8,915 nucleotides of DNA from Neisseriaceae bacterium (GCA_947499925.1 CANMQR010000013.1:1-8915); one strand, 5' to 3'; positions 1 to 7,717 are shown, numbered from the stretch's first letter. Notes: generated from the sequence alone by a model not told the origin. A program made the numbers and translations.

Positions 1-1346
1 AAATATTGATTTCCATTGGAACGAATATTATGTAGATAATCTAGCTCTTCGTTATAGCCATCATTAATAATGCCACCATCACGAATTAGATTATTTGGTT
101 CTGGTTTGATAGCTTGAGTTAGTTTTTCTAGCACATCATCCGGAAAATTTTTAATAGTATTATAGATATTATTAAGTGTTGTATTATTAGTATTTGGAAA
201 TATTAATTCTGGTAATATCTTTAGTGTATCTCGAAGTCCAGATAAATCGCGTGGACGAGCTGAACCTAGTGCTATTCTTGAGGTTATACGCTCGATATCA
301 TTGATATTTTTTAGAGTGTCATAAACATTATTATGGTTGGTGCTTAATTGTGTAACACTATCTAAGCGCCCATTTATAGCTTCATGATTTCGAAGTGGAT
401 TATTAAGCCATTTATAAAGTAGGCGACTACCCATTGAAGTTGCGCATTTATCAAGTATTGATAATAGTGTAGGGGAGCATTCACCATTGATAGTATAGTT
501 AATTTCTAAATTACGTCTTGAAATAGCATCAAGTATAAGATAATCAGAGTTATTTTCAGCTATTATATTATTAATATGAGGCAATTCACCATAAGTCATT
601 TGTTTAGCATAATTTAGAAGAACACCTGAAGCTACAATTCCTATTTTGAAATTACTAATTCCAAATCCATCTAGGTCTTTAACTTCAAAATGTTCACATA
701 AATTTTTATATTGGGTAGCATAATCAAAATGCCAGTCGGGGATAGCTTTTATAGATGATTTATCATATAGATGTCTGATATTTTGAATGATTGATTCTGG
801 TACTATTAATTCACTTGGAGTAATTCGTTCAAGAACATTAAAAAGATCATTATTAGTAATTTGTTCTATATAAAACTTACCCGCAGATAATGATAAGGTA
901 GCAATTCCATAGTTATTTTTAGATAAGTAAATGCAAGATAGTAAGTTTTCAGTCTTTTCATCAAGAAGTAAGGCATCAGTAATAGTGCCAGGTGTTAGAA
1001 TCTTAGTTACTTTGCGTTCAACTGGTCCTTTGCCTGTTACTTCGCCAACTTGATCAACGATAACAATAGATTGCCCGATTTTTACTAGTTTTAGTAAATA
1101 TTGTTCTACAGCGTGAAATGGTACACCTGCCATTTTGATAGGGTTGCCAGCTGAATTACCACGGGTTGTTAATGTAATACCTAATAATTTGGATGCAATC
1201 TCAGCGTCTTCAAAGAATAATTCATAAAAATCACCCATGCGATAGAATACTAGCATATCAGGGTGGTTAGCCTTTATGCCTAGATATTGTTGCATCATTG
1301 GAGTATGCTCTGTTTTAGCTATACCAACGCTTGGTAGAGTTGTCAT
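1..1346 (-). CDS. mutS: DNA mismatch repair protein MutS, N-terminal part (runs off the left edge)
   Basis: MutS recognises mismatched or looped bases as a dimer in the cytoplasm and recruits MutL to start strand-specific repair. The minus-strand frame is open for 448 codons with no stop and leaves the window before its end. Early residues [13 protein letters not shown] and [15 protein letters not shown] are family hallmarks. The mismatch-wedging Phe-x-Glu motif is F40-Y41-E42 and matches F36/E38 of the E. coli protein. [12 protein letters not shown] follows, then the connector and core domains, and the last visible part ([15 protein letters not shown]) belongs to the lever/clamp region. The Walker ATPase domain lies outside the window, so whether the gene is intact cannot be judged. 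The ATG overlaps the stop codon of the upstream phosphatase gene as ATGA, so translation is probably coupled. Family assignment is secure. Confidence 0.97.
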   Translation of the reverse strand, partial: MTTLPSVGIAKTEHTPMMQQYLGIKANHPDMLVFYRMGDFYELFFEDAEIASKLLGITLTTRGNSAGNPIKMAGVPFHAVEQYLLKLVKIGQSIVIVDQVGEVTGKGPVERKVTKILTPGTITDALLLDEKTENLLSCIYLSKNNYGIATLSLSAGKFYIEQITNNDLFNVLERITPSELIVPESIIQNIRHLYDKSSIKAIPDWHFDYATQYKNLCEHFEVKDLDGFGISNFKIGIVASGVLLNYAKQMTYGELPHINNIIAENNSDYLILDAISRRNLEINYTINGECSPTLLSILDKCATSMGSRLLYKWLNNPLRNHEAINGRLDSVTQLSTNHNNVYDTLKNINDIERITSRIALGSARPRDLSGLRDTLKILPELIFPNTNNTTLNNIYNTIKNFPDDVLEKLTQAIKPEPNNLIRDGGIINDGYNEELDYLHNIRSNGNQY

Positions 1347-2128
1347 AGGTGCTTTTGAATTACCTTTAAAAGTTCAGGATGTATTTTTGGATTGCCGGCT
1401 ACTATGCTACCAGTTTTCCAGAATTCAGAAGTATTGTTAAAGTCACTCATCATCCCACCGGCTTCTTTAATTAATATATATCCAGCTGCAACATCCCATG
1501 GTTGCAGATTAAATTCCCAAAACCCATCAAGATATCCAGCGGCTACATATGCTAAATCAAGTGCAGCTGAGCCACTTCTACGGTGGCCTGTAGTATTTAG
1601 TAACATATCTTTAAATATAGCAAGGTATTTATCAATAATACTCATATCGCAAGTTGGAAAGCCAGTACCAACTAGTGCATCCTCTAGGTAATTAACTTTA
1701 CTCACCCGAAGTCTTTTATCATTAAGATAAGCGCCTTTGCCTATTTCAGCGCGGTATAAGTCATTGCGATTAGGATCAAAAACTATTCCATGGGTGATTT
1801 TATCGCTTTGTTTAAATGCGATAGAGATTGAATATTCTGGGTGTCCATGAATAAAATTGGTAGTGCCATCTATGGGGTCAATAATCCATGTGAAATCAGA
1901 GTTATTATTAATGCTTCCGATTTCTTCAGATAAAATATTATGCTCTGGGTAAGCTTTTTTTATCGTGTCAATAATTATTTGTTCAGATTTTTTATCTAAT
2001 TCAGTAACATAGTTATTTGCCCCGGCTTTTTTTTCAACTCGTAAATTGGACGGGTTGTGACTGCCTTGTTGGATGATATTTGCTGCTTGGTAAGCTGCCT
2101 TAGTGGCAATATTAATTATTCCTGACAT
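1343..2128 (-). CDS. suhB: Inositol-1-monophosphatase family protein (SuhB-like)
   Basis: This is a 261-residue member of the Mg2+-dependent inositol monophosphatase family, which hydrolyses phosphate from myo-inositol 1-phosphate and similar sugar or nucleotide phosphates. The metal site is complete. SEE contains Glu68, [12 protein letters not shown] gives Asp84 and Asp87, and the C-terminal WDVAAG gives Asp212; these match E70, D90, D93 and D220 of the human enzyme. Length is normal. The SD-like AGAGGAA at 2134-2140 lies five bases before the ATG and supports this start. In E. coli, SuhB also binds RNA polymerase and takes part in rRNA antitermination. Whether this protein does so, or is only a phosphatase (a CysQ-type activity is also possible), cannot be read from the sequence. 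The stop overlaps the mutS start by four bases, so the two are cotranscribed. Confidence 0.93.
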   Translation of the reverse strand: MSGIINIATKAAYQAANIIQQGSHNPSNLRVEKKAGANNYVTELDKKSEQIIIDTIKKAYPEHNILSEEIGSINNNSDFTWIIDPIDGTTNFIHGHPEYSISIAFKQSDKITHGIVFDPNRNDLYRAEIGKGAYLNDKRLRVSKVNYLEDALVGTGFPTCDMSIIDKYLAIFKDMLLNTTGHRRSGSAALDLAYVAAGYLDGFWEFNLQPWDVAAGYILIKEAGGMMSDFNNTSEFWKTGSIVAGNPKIHPELLKVIQKHL

Positions 2129-2147
2129 TTAAGTTCCTCTTTCATGT

Positions 2148-2153
2148 ATTCTA
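2148..2153 (-). promoter_or_regulatory. Candidate -10 element for suhB-mutS
   Basis: TAGAAT on the minus strand lies about 20 bases upstream of the suhB start, in the 100-bp divergent gap shared with the UPF0149 gene. No convincing -35 hexamer sits at 16-18 bp, so this is a weak call resting on position and one hexamer. Confidence 0.25.
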
Positions 2154-2185
2154 AGGATAGATTTTACCTCTTTTAGATAAGTTTA

Positions 2186-2194
2186 TGTTAGAAT
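2186..2194 (+). promoter_or_regulatory. Extended -10 promoter element for the UPF0149 gene
   Basis: TGTTAGAAT is an extended -10 (TG, one base, then TAGAAT, one mismatch from TATAAT). It lies 35 bases upstream of the start codon, leaving room for a leader of about 28 bases that contains the ribosome binding site AAGGTGA at 2213-2219. There is no good -35, as is common for extended -10 promoters. Inference from sequence only. Confidence 0.45.
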
Positions 2195-2228
2195 CATTCG
2201 TTAATATTATAGAAGGTGAAAATATAAA

Positions 2229-2966
2229 ATGGCAAAATTTGATATAGCTAAGTTAAACATAGAAGCACAACAATATTTTTATAAAGGTTGTGATATATTT
2301 TTTATGCATGGATGGTTTAGTGCCTACTTATCAGCACCTAGTGATAGTGAAGAAGATGATGTAATACCAACTTATTTGATCTTAGATGAAGATAAAATGT
2401 CTGATGAAAAAGCCTTTACCAAATTTCTAGATAGCCTAATGGATTTGTTTGGTCAAATTGCAGATGATCTTTATGAAAAAAATAAAGCATTAAAACCTTT
2501 GGTAAGTATAAATGGAACTGTAAATTCTGATGACTTGACAATGCAAGAAAAGCGTAATTTATTTGTGTGGCTTTATGGTTACCTAAGTGGATTTGTTGTC
2601 ATAGGTTCTGATGTTACTGAATACTGTAAGGATGACAAGCTATTAGATGAGGTGTTTTTTCCAGCACTAATCACAATTTGTAGCGCTTTATTATTATTAG
2701 CAAAAGAAGTAAACCCAGAAGATGTATTTGCACCAGATGCTCTTGAAGATTATAATGACTTATGCTTAGATCTTGATGATATGTGGGAAAATGATGAAGG
2801 TGGTAACACATTTCTTCAAACACTAGAAGGTCAAAAATATACTTTACCATTTAGTGCGTTATGTGATGCACTAACTGCTATATTTTTTGTGGTTAGAACT
2901 GCTGATGAAGCCAGAATGAATCAACAGGCAGTTAGTCCTTTATTAAAAAATTTATCTATACACTAG
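2229..2966 (+). CDS. UPF0149 (YecA/YgfB-type) family protein of unknown biochemical role
   Basis: The 245-residue product is strongly acidic, with a cluster of Asp and Glu at residues 39-45 and more in the C-terminal half. It shows UPF0149 hallmarks: HGWFSAYLSAP near residue 27, an aromatic-rich FVWLYGYLSGF in the middle, and an LPFSALCDALTAIFFVVR tail. It looks all-helical and soluble, with no signal peptide. It lacks the Cys/His-rich SEC-C metal-binding tail of longer YecA proteins. Biochemical function is not established for the family; a regulatory role has been reported for YgfB in Pseudomonas. The start is fixed by AAGGTGA nine bases upstream of ATG. It is the only complete plus-strand gene here, divergent from suhB and convergent with tyrA. 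In gammaproteobacteria relatives often precede pepP-ubi genes, which are not present here. Confidence 0.85.
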   Translation: MAKFDIAKLNIEAQQYFYKGCDIFFMHGWFSAYLSAPSDSEEDDVIPTYLILDEDKMSDEKAFTKFLDSLMDLFGQIADDLYEKNKALKPLVSINGTVNSDDLTMQEKRNLFVWLYGYLSGFVVIGSDVTEYCKDDKLLDEVFFPALITICSALLLLAKEVNPEDVFAPDALEDYNDLCLDLDDMWENDEGGNTFLQTLEGQKYTLPFSALCDALTAIFFVVRTADEARMNQQAVSPLLKNLSIH

Positions 2967-2984
2967 GTTATTTTTTTAGTGTAT
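2958..2984 (-). terminator. Inverted repeat overlapping both stop codons, possible tyrA terminator
   Basis: ATACACTA (2958-2965) and TAGTGTAT (2977-2984) form a perfect 8-bp stem with an 11-base T/A-rich loop. The stop codons of the UPF0149 gene and of tyrA both lie in the left arm. Read from the tyrA side, the stem is followed about nine bases later by six T residues, so it could end minus-strand transcription. The stem is AT-rich and the T run is not adjacent, so it is not a canonical intrinsic terminator. Confidence 0.4.
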
Positions 2985-3805
2985 TTATGGGTGAAGTTTT
3001 CTAAAAACTCATCAGTTGCAATTTGGGCGTGGTGAGTAAATTCACCCATCCATTTACTAGTTGCGATAAACTCATCTATAAATTCATCACGCTTAGCTAA
3101 TTGTAGTTTAGCAATCCAACTACTAAAGTATTTACTATATTCTTCAATTTTATTAAGTCTGGTTTTATCAGAGGCAATAATATCTGCGTATAAAGACGCA
3201 TCTTGATCAAAAATTCGCCCCATTAGAGCTAATTTTGTTTGATAAATTGGACTTGCTAGACTAAATAAGTTGTCCGGAAGTTGATTGTTAGCCTTAAGAA
3301 ATGAACCTAAAACAAAAGTAGAAAAATGCTCAATCCCTTGAATGAAATCCATAGCAGTATCATGGGTTTTAGCATCCATATCAGTTACCATAAATCCCAT
3401 TTTATTTATACTATTAATTACCCACTGATAATCACCACGACCACCACAATTAATCACTACCTGGTTATCAGGGTTTTCTATAGTTGGCCCAAACATGGGG
3501 TGAAGCCCAAGAACAGCTCCTGTATGTGCCTTTAGCATAGCTTCAATAGGGTCAGTCTTTACACTAGTAAAATCAGCTAATATAGTAGATGTTTTTAAAT
3601 ATGGCCCAACTTGATTGATAATATTAAGAGTAGTATTTATAGGTACACAGATAACAACAAGATCTGAGTTTTGAAGAATTGTATTTGCATTACCCCAATC
3701 ATCTTTCTCTAGAGATTGAACACCAAATCCTTGTTGTTGCCAAAGTTTGGTAAACAGCTGTCCCATTTGACCGCTGCCGCCGATAATAGTAATGAGTTTT
3801 TGCAT
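2963..3805 (-). CDS. tyrA: Prephenate dehydrogenase, stand-alone TyrA
   Basis: TyrA oxidatively decarboxylates prephenate to 4-hydroxyphenylpyruvate with NAD+ in tyrosine synthesis. The 280-residue protein starts directly at the Rossmann fold (IIGGSGQMGQLF, glycine motif at 9-15). It carries VVICVPI, the ADFTSVKTDP loop and VLGLHPMFGP, whose His102 corresponds to the catalytic histidine of the E. coli enzyme. IQGIEHFSTF and SPIYQTKLALMGRIFDQD follow in the helical dimerisation domain. It resembles the dehydrogenase half of the enterobacterial bifunctional T-protein but lacks the N-terminal chorismate mutase of about 90 residues, and no ACT domain follows. It lies 23 bp after fabH and is probably the last gene of that operon. 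No clear Shine-Dalgarno sequence precedes the ATG, so it may depend on readthrough coupling from fabH. Arogenate specificity cannot be excluded. Confidence 0.93.
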   Translation of the reverse strand: MQKLITIIGGSGQMGQLFTKLWQQQGFGVQSLEKDDWGNANTILQNSDLVVICVPINTTLNIINQVGPYLKTSTILADFTSVKTDPIEAMLKAHTGAVLGLHPMFGPTIENPDNQVVINCGGRGDYQWVINSINKMGFMVTDMDAKTHDTAMDFIQGIEHFSTFVLGSFLKANNQLPDNLFSLASPIYQTKLALMGRIFDQDASLYADIIASDKTRLNKIEEYSKYFSSWIAKLQLAKRDEFIDEFIATSKWMGEFTHHAQIATDEFLENFTHKYTKKIT

Positions 3806-3828
3806 TTGCTTATAAGATAACTAAAGAA

Positions 3829-4788
3829 CTAGTAGCGAATAAGGCTTGCGCCCCAAGTATAGCCAGCTCCTACGCCTTCTAGCATAATTAGATCTCCACG
3901 TTTGATCTTGCCAGATTTTACAGCTTCATCAAATGCCAGTGGTACAGAAGCGGCTGAAGTATTACCATGTCTATCAACTGATACAATAACTTTATCCATC
4001 GGTATTCCTAAGTGACTAGCCGTTGATTCAATAATTCTAAGATTTGCTTGATGTGGTATTAGCCAATCAAGTTGACTACAGTTATATCCGGTTTTGTTCA
4101 GAACACTAGTTGCAACAGATGCAAGATTTTTAACAGCCATTTTGAAAACTGCTTTACCATCCATTTGAATATATGGAGTACCTTTAATAGCTCCATTATA
4201 TATATGGCTATTTACATTTAGTTGTGGTTCTCCAGAGCCATCAGCATGAATCTCGCTAGCTATAATACCTTGCTCGGTACTTGCTTCTATAATAACAGCA
4301 CCAGCACCATCACCAAATAGTACACAGGTGTTTCTATCGGTGAAATCGACAAATCTTGAAACAGTATCAACTCCAATAAGAAGTATTGATTTGGCTAAAC
4401 CGCTTCTAATATAAGCATCAGCAGTATGTATGCCGTATAAAAATCCGGCGCATGCAGCTTGTAAGTCAAATGCAGGTATATTTGATAGCCCCAAGCGATT
4501 TTGTAAAATGCATCCTGTAGCTGGGAATACCATATCTGCAGTTGAGGTAGCAACTAATATCAAGTCAATTTTTGACTTATCATAGTTAGCACTAGTAATA
4601 GCATTAATTGCAGCGTTATAAGCCATATCGCTAGTCTTTTCACCGTCAGCAACTATTCTACGTTCTTTAATCCCACTTCGAGATACAATCCACTCGTCAG
4701 TTGTGTCAACCATTGTTTCAAGCTCTTGGTTATTTAAGATTCTTTGTGGTAAATAGCTACCGGTTGAAATTATTTTTGAATACTGCAT
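3829..4788 (-). CDS. fabH: 3-oxoacyl-ACP synthase III (KAS III)
   Basis: FabH condenses acetyl-CoA with malonyl-ACP to give acetoacetyl-ACP, the first step of type II fatty acid synthesis. At 319 residues it has normal length. The catalytic triad is complete: Cys113 in LQAACAGFLYG, His246 in LIPHQANLRI and Asn276 in VDRHGNTSAA. The N-terminal DEWIVSRSGIKERR and C-terminal GVGAGYTWGASLIRY are also typical. It follows plsX by 33 bp, with a modest AAGG Shine-Dalgarno within the gap. In many proteobacteria fabD, fabG and acpP follow fabH; here tyrA follows instead, so the rest of the elongation genes must lie elsewhere. Confidence 0.97.
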   Translation of the reverse strand: MQYSKIISTGSYLPQRILNNQELETMVDTTDEWIVSRSGIKERRIVADGEKTSDMAYNAAINAITSANYDKSKIDLILVATSTADMVFPATGCILQNRLGLSNIPAFDLQAACAGFLYGIHTADAYIRSGLAKSILLIGVDTVSRFVDFTDRNTCVLFGDGAGAVIIEASTEQGIIASEIHADGSGEPQLNVNSHIYNGAIKGTPYIQMDGKAVFKMAVKNLASVATSVLNKTGYNCSQLDWLIPHQANLRIIESTASHLGIPMDKVIVSVDRHGNTSAASVPLAFDEAVKSGKIKRGDLIMLEGVGAGYTWGASLIRY

Positions 4789-4821
4789 TTTATGATTATA
4801 GACCTTATTTAAAACCCAGTG

Positions 4822-5886
4822 CTATAGCATATTTAATTCTTTAAATTCAGCTAGACTGTGAACTTCTTTTTCATGAAGCAATTCTTGATTTTGATTTAAA
4901 AATTCTTTTAATAAACTTATTACACCAGCATTTACTTCATGGTATGCTTGTTCTAGTGCATAATAAAAAGCTACTTCGTCAGCTCCGCCATGGCTTTTTA
5001 TAACTAATCCATTTAGACCAAGTAATACTGCGCCATTGTACTTACGTGGGTCAAGGCGTAATTTTACTTTTTTAAGTACAGGATATGAAGCTAGTGCCAT
5101 TATTTTGGACATTATTGAAGAGGTGAATGCATCTTTTAGAAAAAAGGCAATCATTTTGGCAACTCCTTCCATGGTTTTAAGAGCTACGTTGCCGGTAAAA
5201 CCATCGCACACAACCACATCAACTGTACCTTTGTTGATGTCGTCACCTTCGACATTGCCATAAAAATTTAGACTGCTTTTTTTGAGTAGTTCGGCAGCTT
5301 TTTTGATACCTTCGTGTCCTTTGATATCTTCAGTGCCAATATTAAGGATGCCAACACTAGGATTGTGCTTTCTGGTAACTGCACGCATTAGTTGGGAACC
5401 CATAATGCCAAATTGAAGTAAGTGTTCAGGAGTTGACTCAACATTAGCGCCCAAATCAAGAACACAAACATCCCCTTTGATGGTTGGCATTAATTTGGCA
5501 ATTGCAGGTCTATCAATACCTTTTATGGTTCGAAGAACGTAACGGCTTATAGCCATTAGTGCTCCTGTATTGCCAGAGGATACAATAGCATGAGCTTTGT
5601 CATCTTTTAGTTGGTTTATCGCCACCCGCATTGATGAGTCTTTTTTATTACGCATTGCATTTTGGGGTGGTTCATCCATTCCTACAACTTCTGACGAATG
5701 GATTATTTCTATTCTTTCGCTAAATAAAGATAGGCTGTCCCCGATATGTTTATATATAGTATCGCGGTCACCAACCAGAATTAGCTTGACTTCTAAGTTG
5801 TCCTTAAGGAATTTGAGGCACGCAGGAACTGTTACGTTAACTCCGTGGTCTCCACCCATCATATCTACTGATAGTACAATAGCCAT
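4822..5886 (-). CDS. plsX: Phosphate acyltransferase PlsX
   Basis: PlsX converts acyl-ACP and phosphate to acyl-phosphate, the donor used by PlsY for the first acylation of glycerol 3-phosphate in phospholipid synthesis; it is peripheral to the membrane. The 354-residue length is that of the family. Hallmarks are LSVDMMGGDHG at 5-15, IVSSGNTGALMA at 101-112, LDLGANVESTPEHL at 143-156 and VVVCDGFTGNVALK at 224-237. The start is supported by AAGGGA (5894-5899) seven bases upstream of ATG. It lies 24 bp after rpmF and 33 bp before fabH, the conserved order in proteobacteria. Confidence 0.97.
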   Translation of the reverse strand: MAIVLSVDMMGGDHGVNVTVPACLKFLKDNLEVKLILVGDRDTIYKHIGDSLSLFSERIEIIHSSEVVGMDEPPQNAMRNKKDSSMRVAINQLKDDKAHAIVSSGNTGALMAISRYVLRTIKGIDRPAIAKLMPTIKGDVCVLDLGANVESTPEHLLQFGIMGSQLMRAVTRKHNPSVGILNIGTEDIKGHEGIKKAAELLKKSSLNFYGNVEGDDINKGTVDVVVCDGFTGNVALKTMEGVAKMIAFFLKDAFTSSIMSKIMALASYPVLKKVKLRLDPRKYNGAVLLGLNGLVIKSHGGADEVAFYYALEQAYHEVNAGVISLLKEFLNQNQELLHEKEVHSLAEFKELNML

Positions 5887-5910
5887 ATCATAATCCCTTA
5901 AAGATTATTA

Positions 5911-6090
5911 TTATTCGTCTTTAGTTTTGATGATTTTTTTACCACGGTAAACACCATTGGGGCTAATGTGGTGACGTAAATGTGTTTCACCAGTAGTAGG
6001 CTCAAGAGCGATACCAGGAGTAGTTAGAAAATCATGTGCACGACGCATGCCGCGCTTAGAAGGAGATTTTTTGTTTTGTTGAACTGCCAT
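5911..6090 (-). CDS. rpmF: 50S ribosomal protein L32
   Basis: The 59-codon frame encodes a basic protein beginning [20 protein letters not shown] and containing [12 protein letters not shown] and [10 protein letters not shown], all diagnostic of bacterial L32, a component of the large ribosomal subunit. There are no cysteines, so it is the zinc-independent form usual in beta- and gammaproteobacteria. The KTKDE end resembles betaproteobacterial L32 from memory. AAGGTT is the ribosome binding site, at suitable distance from the ATG. The gene sits between yceD and plsX, the standard arrangement. Confidence 0.97.
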   Translation of the reverse strand: MAVQQNKKSPSKRGMRRAHDFLTTPGIALEPTTGETHLRHHISPNGVYRGKKIIKTKDE

Positions 6091-6107
6091 TATTAATAAC
6101 CTTAAAA

Positions 6108-6569
6108 TTAATGCTTCTTTAATACTTCAAAAGAATTATTGTGTATTTCCACAGATGAAACGTAATTACACGTCTTATGCCGAGGAGCTACGGGTAGAAG
6201 CATGATTACTTCATCTTCAATAAAATCAAGCACATTAAACTCAGGGTCTGCGACTATACCATCGGTATATTCTGCATTATCCCCAAATAGTGCTTCATCT
6301 AATTGCGACTCATTTTTAAAAATCGGAACTATATTATTATGACTGATATCTATCTCAACAGGATCAAGGCATATCTGACATAAGGTGGATATTTTACCAT
6401 ATATTAAAACATTAAGTATAGGTTTGTCTGACACATCACCAGATATTTTTATAGTTAGTTGACCTTTTAGACCTTCATACAACTCTAAAGCGCGTTTTAG
6501 GGTTGATGCTTCAATATTTTGTTCAAGCGTCATACGGCGAGTTGCAAAATCATAATTATCTATATACAT
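6108..6569 (-). CDS. yceD: DUF177/YceD family protein (23S rRNA accumulation protein)
   Basis: With the start chosen here the product has 153 residues. Its paired cysteines C64 and C67 ([11 protein letters not shown]) and the [19 protein letters not shown] segment ending in PRHKTC (H131, C134) are the DUF177 signature, and together could form a metal site. YceD is reported to be needed for normal 23S rRNA levels in E. coli and plants; its chemistry is unknown. It precedes rpmF by 17 bp, its usual partner. The frame stays open upstream to a TTG at 6611 inside the adc gene and to an ATG at 6575. The AGGA at 6578-6581 is spaced eight bases from the ATG at 6569 but only two from 6575, so 6569 is preferred. 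Confidence 0.92.
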   Translation of the reverse strand: MYIDNYDFATRRMTLEQNIEASTLKRALELYEGLKGQLTIKISGDVSDKPILNVLIYGKISTLCQICLDPVEIDISHNNIVPIFKNESQLDEALFGDNAEYTDGIVADPEFNVLDFIEDEVIMLLPVAPRHKTCNYVSSVEIHNNSFEVLKKH

Positions 6570-6576
6570 GGGCATT

Positions 6577-6582
6577 ATCCTA
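6577..6582 (-). promoter_or_regulatory. Ribosome binding site that decides the yceD start
   Basis: TAGGAT on the minus strand lies in the short gap after the adc stop. Spacing favours ATG at 6569 (eight bases) over ATG at 6575 (two bases). Confidence 0.6.
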
Positions 6583-6591
6583 GAGTAAATA

Positions 6592-7338
6592 TTAAGCTTT
6601 TTTATAATCAAAAATTACTTCACCACCAGGTAGTGTCACATCGGCTATGATATGAGCCCCTGATATTATTTTTCTAACTGGTAACATGGTAACTGGTGCA
6701 AGAGCATGCTCAAATAATTGTAATGCAGCAGGACCAGTCCAAGCACTATGAACTTTTACATCACTAACAAAACAGCGTACCAGTTGGCATATTTCAGATT
6801 CTCGCCCATTAACATGAGGTAGGATTTTTAATAAAAAAATAGGTGTATTTGCCATTGATTGTTCTGTTGCATGTTTGTCAAGTTCTGTATATTTAAATCC
6901 CATGGTACCAATTGCAACTGATACACTATTATATTTAAGAGTTCCAAGTAAGGTGTCGGAGTCTATTTCAAGAGTTGGGCGCGCGAATTTTTTGGGATAT
7001 CCCCAGATTTCACGCCCTGCAGCAATAGGTGCTAGATCATCAAGATACATAGCATGAGAATAATTGCCTATTACACCGTTATATTCAACTTCAATCATCT
7101 GTCCAGCTTCACTGAAACTACCAAAACCTGAAGCATCTGGCATTTTCATAAATTCAAATTTTACAACATTACTAACTACTTTAAGTGGTTCGGGAACTAC
7201 TTGTTTTAGTATTTCTATATCTGTTTCATATGAAATAATAAAGTATTCGCGATTACGCATCTTATAATCAATTTTTAGACAGCTAGGGGATGTGATTGGC
7301 ATGCCAAAAGCATGTTGTTGTATTTCTTTTATATTCAT
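6592..7338 (-). CDS. adc: Acetoacetate decarboxylase family protein
   Basis: The family decarboxylates acetoacetate to acetone and CO2 through a lysine Schiff base. The 248-residue protein has the normal length. AAGREIWGYPKKFARP contains the tandem lysines; Lys116 is the likely catalytic residue, matching Lys115 of the clostridial enzyme. YEGV-type features such as MIEVEYNGVIGNYSHAMYLDDLAPI precede it, and a hydrophobic TGPAALQLFEHALAPV segment lies near the C-terminus. ATG at 7338 is preceded by AGGGT seven bases upstream. It appears to head the operon: a promoter lies just upstream and yceD starts 22 bp after its stop. Some family members act on other beta-keto or related acids, so the substrate is inferred. 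Confidence 0.92.
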   Translation of the reverse strand: MNIKEIQQHAFGMPITSPSCLKIDYKMRNREYFIISYETDIEILKQVVPEPLKVVSNVVKFEFMKMPDASGFGSFSEAGQMIEVEYNGVIGNYSHAMYLDDLAPIAAGREIWGYPKKFARPTLEIDSDTLLGTLKYNSVSVAIGTMGFKYTELDKHATEQSMANTPIFLLKILPHVNGRESEICQLVRCFVSDVKVHSAWTGPAALQLFEHALAPVTMLPVRKIISGAHIIADVTLPGGEVIFDYKKA

Positions 7339-7373
7339 TCTAATACCCTAAAAATTATTTAGATCTAGGAATT

Positions 7374-7402
7374 ATTATATCATTTTAAACTAATTGTATA
7401 AA
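7374..7402 (-). promoter_or_regulatory. Sigma-70-like promoter for the adc-yceD-rpmF-plsX-fabH-tyrA operon
   Basis: On the minus strand TTTATA (7397-7402) is followed, after exactly 17 bp, by a perfect TATAAT (7374-7379). Transcription would start near 7367, giving a leader of about 29 bases that holds the adc ribosome binding site. It is the best promoter match in the window; in such AT-rich DNA some chance resemblance must be allowed for. Confidence 0.6.
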
Positions 7403-7456
7403 TTTTATTAATATAGAACTTACGCATTGACAACAGATATGATATTATGATTGCTA

Positions 7457-7702
7457 AAATATAACGCCTTGGAATTAATGCTGACCGAAGTTATTTCTTG
7501 GGGTCTAAAGCCCCGAGTAGTAACTGGAGATGCTTGGTATTCTGGATTAATGAATCTAAAACACGTAAGGAAAAGCGAGTTAGATTTTTTGTTCGGGATT
7601 GAAAATGATCGTTTAATCTCGCTGGAAAAAGGTACTTATATCAAAGTTCAAGATATGCCTGAATTTCCAGATGAAGGCAAAAATGTATATTTGAAAGAGT
7701 AT
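7457..7702 (+). pseudogene. Internal fragment of a DDE transposase (IS4/IS701-like)
   Basis: About 80 codons encode LMLTEVISWGLKP, VVTGDAWYSGLMNLKHVRK, LDFLFGIENDRLISLEKG and a following VYLKEY, a pattern I recognise from the middle of IS4/IS701-type transposases. The Asp in GDAWY would be the second carboxylate of the DDE triad. The N-terminal domain with the first Asp and the C-terminal part with the Glu are missing. The in-frame codon just before the TTG at 7451 is TGA, and after VYLKEY the frame continues into a hairpin and then unrelated sequence. This is an inactive remnant with no start codon or ribosome binding site of its own. The exact IS family is inferred from remembered consensus. 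Confidence 0.7.
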
Positions 7703-7717
7703 TTAATGGCTAAACCA

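Noticed and set aside
6570..6611. A longer yceD product starting at 6611 inside adc.
   Set aside because: The codon at 6611 is TTG without a ribosome binding site, and the added residues do not resemble the family; ATG at 6569 has the well-spaced AGGA.
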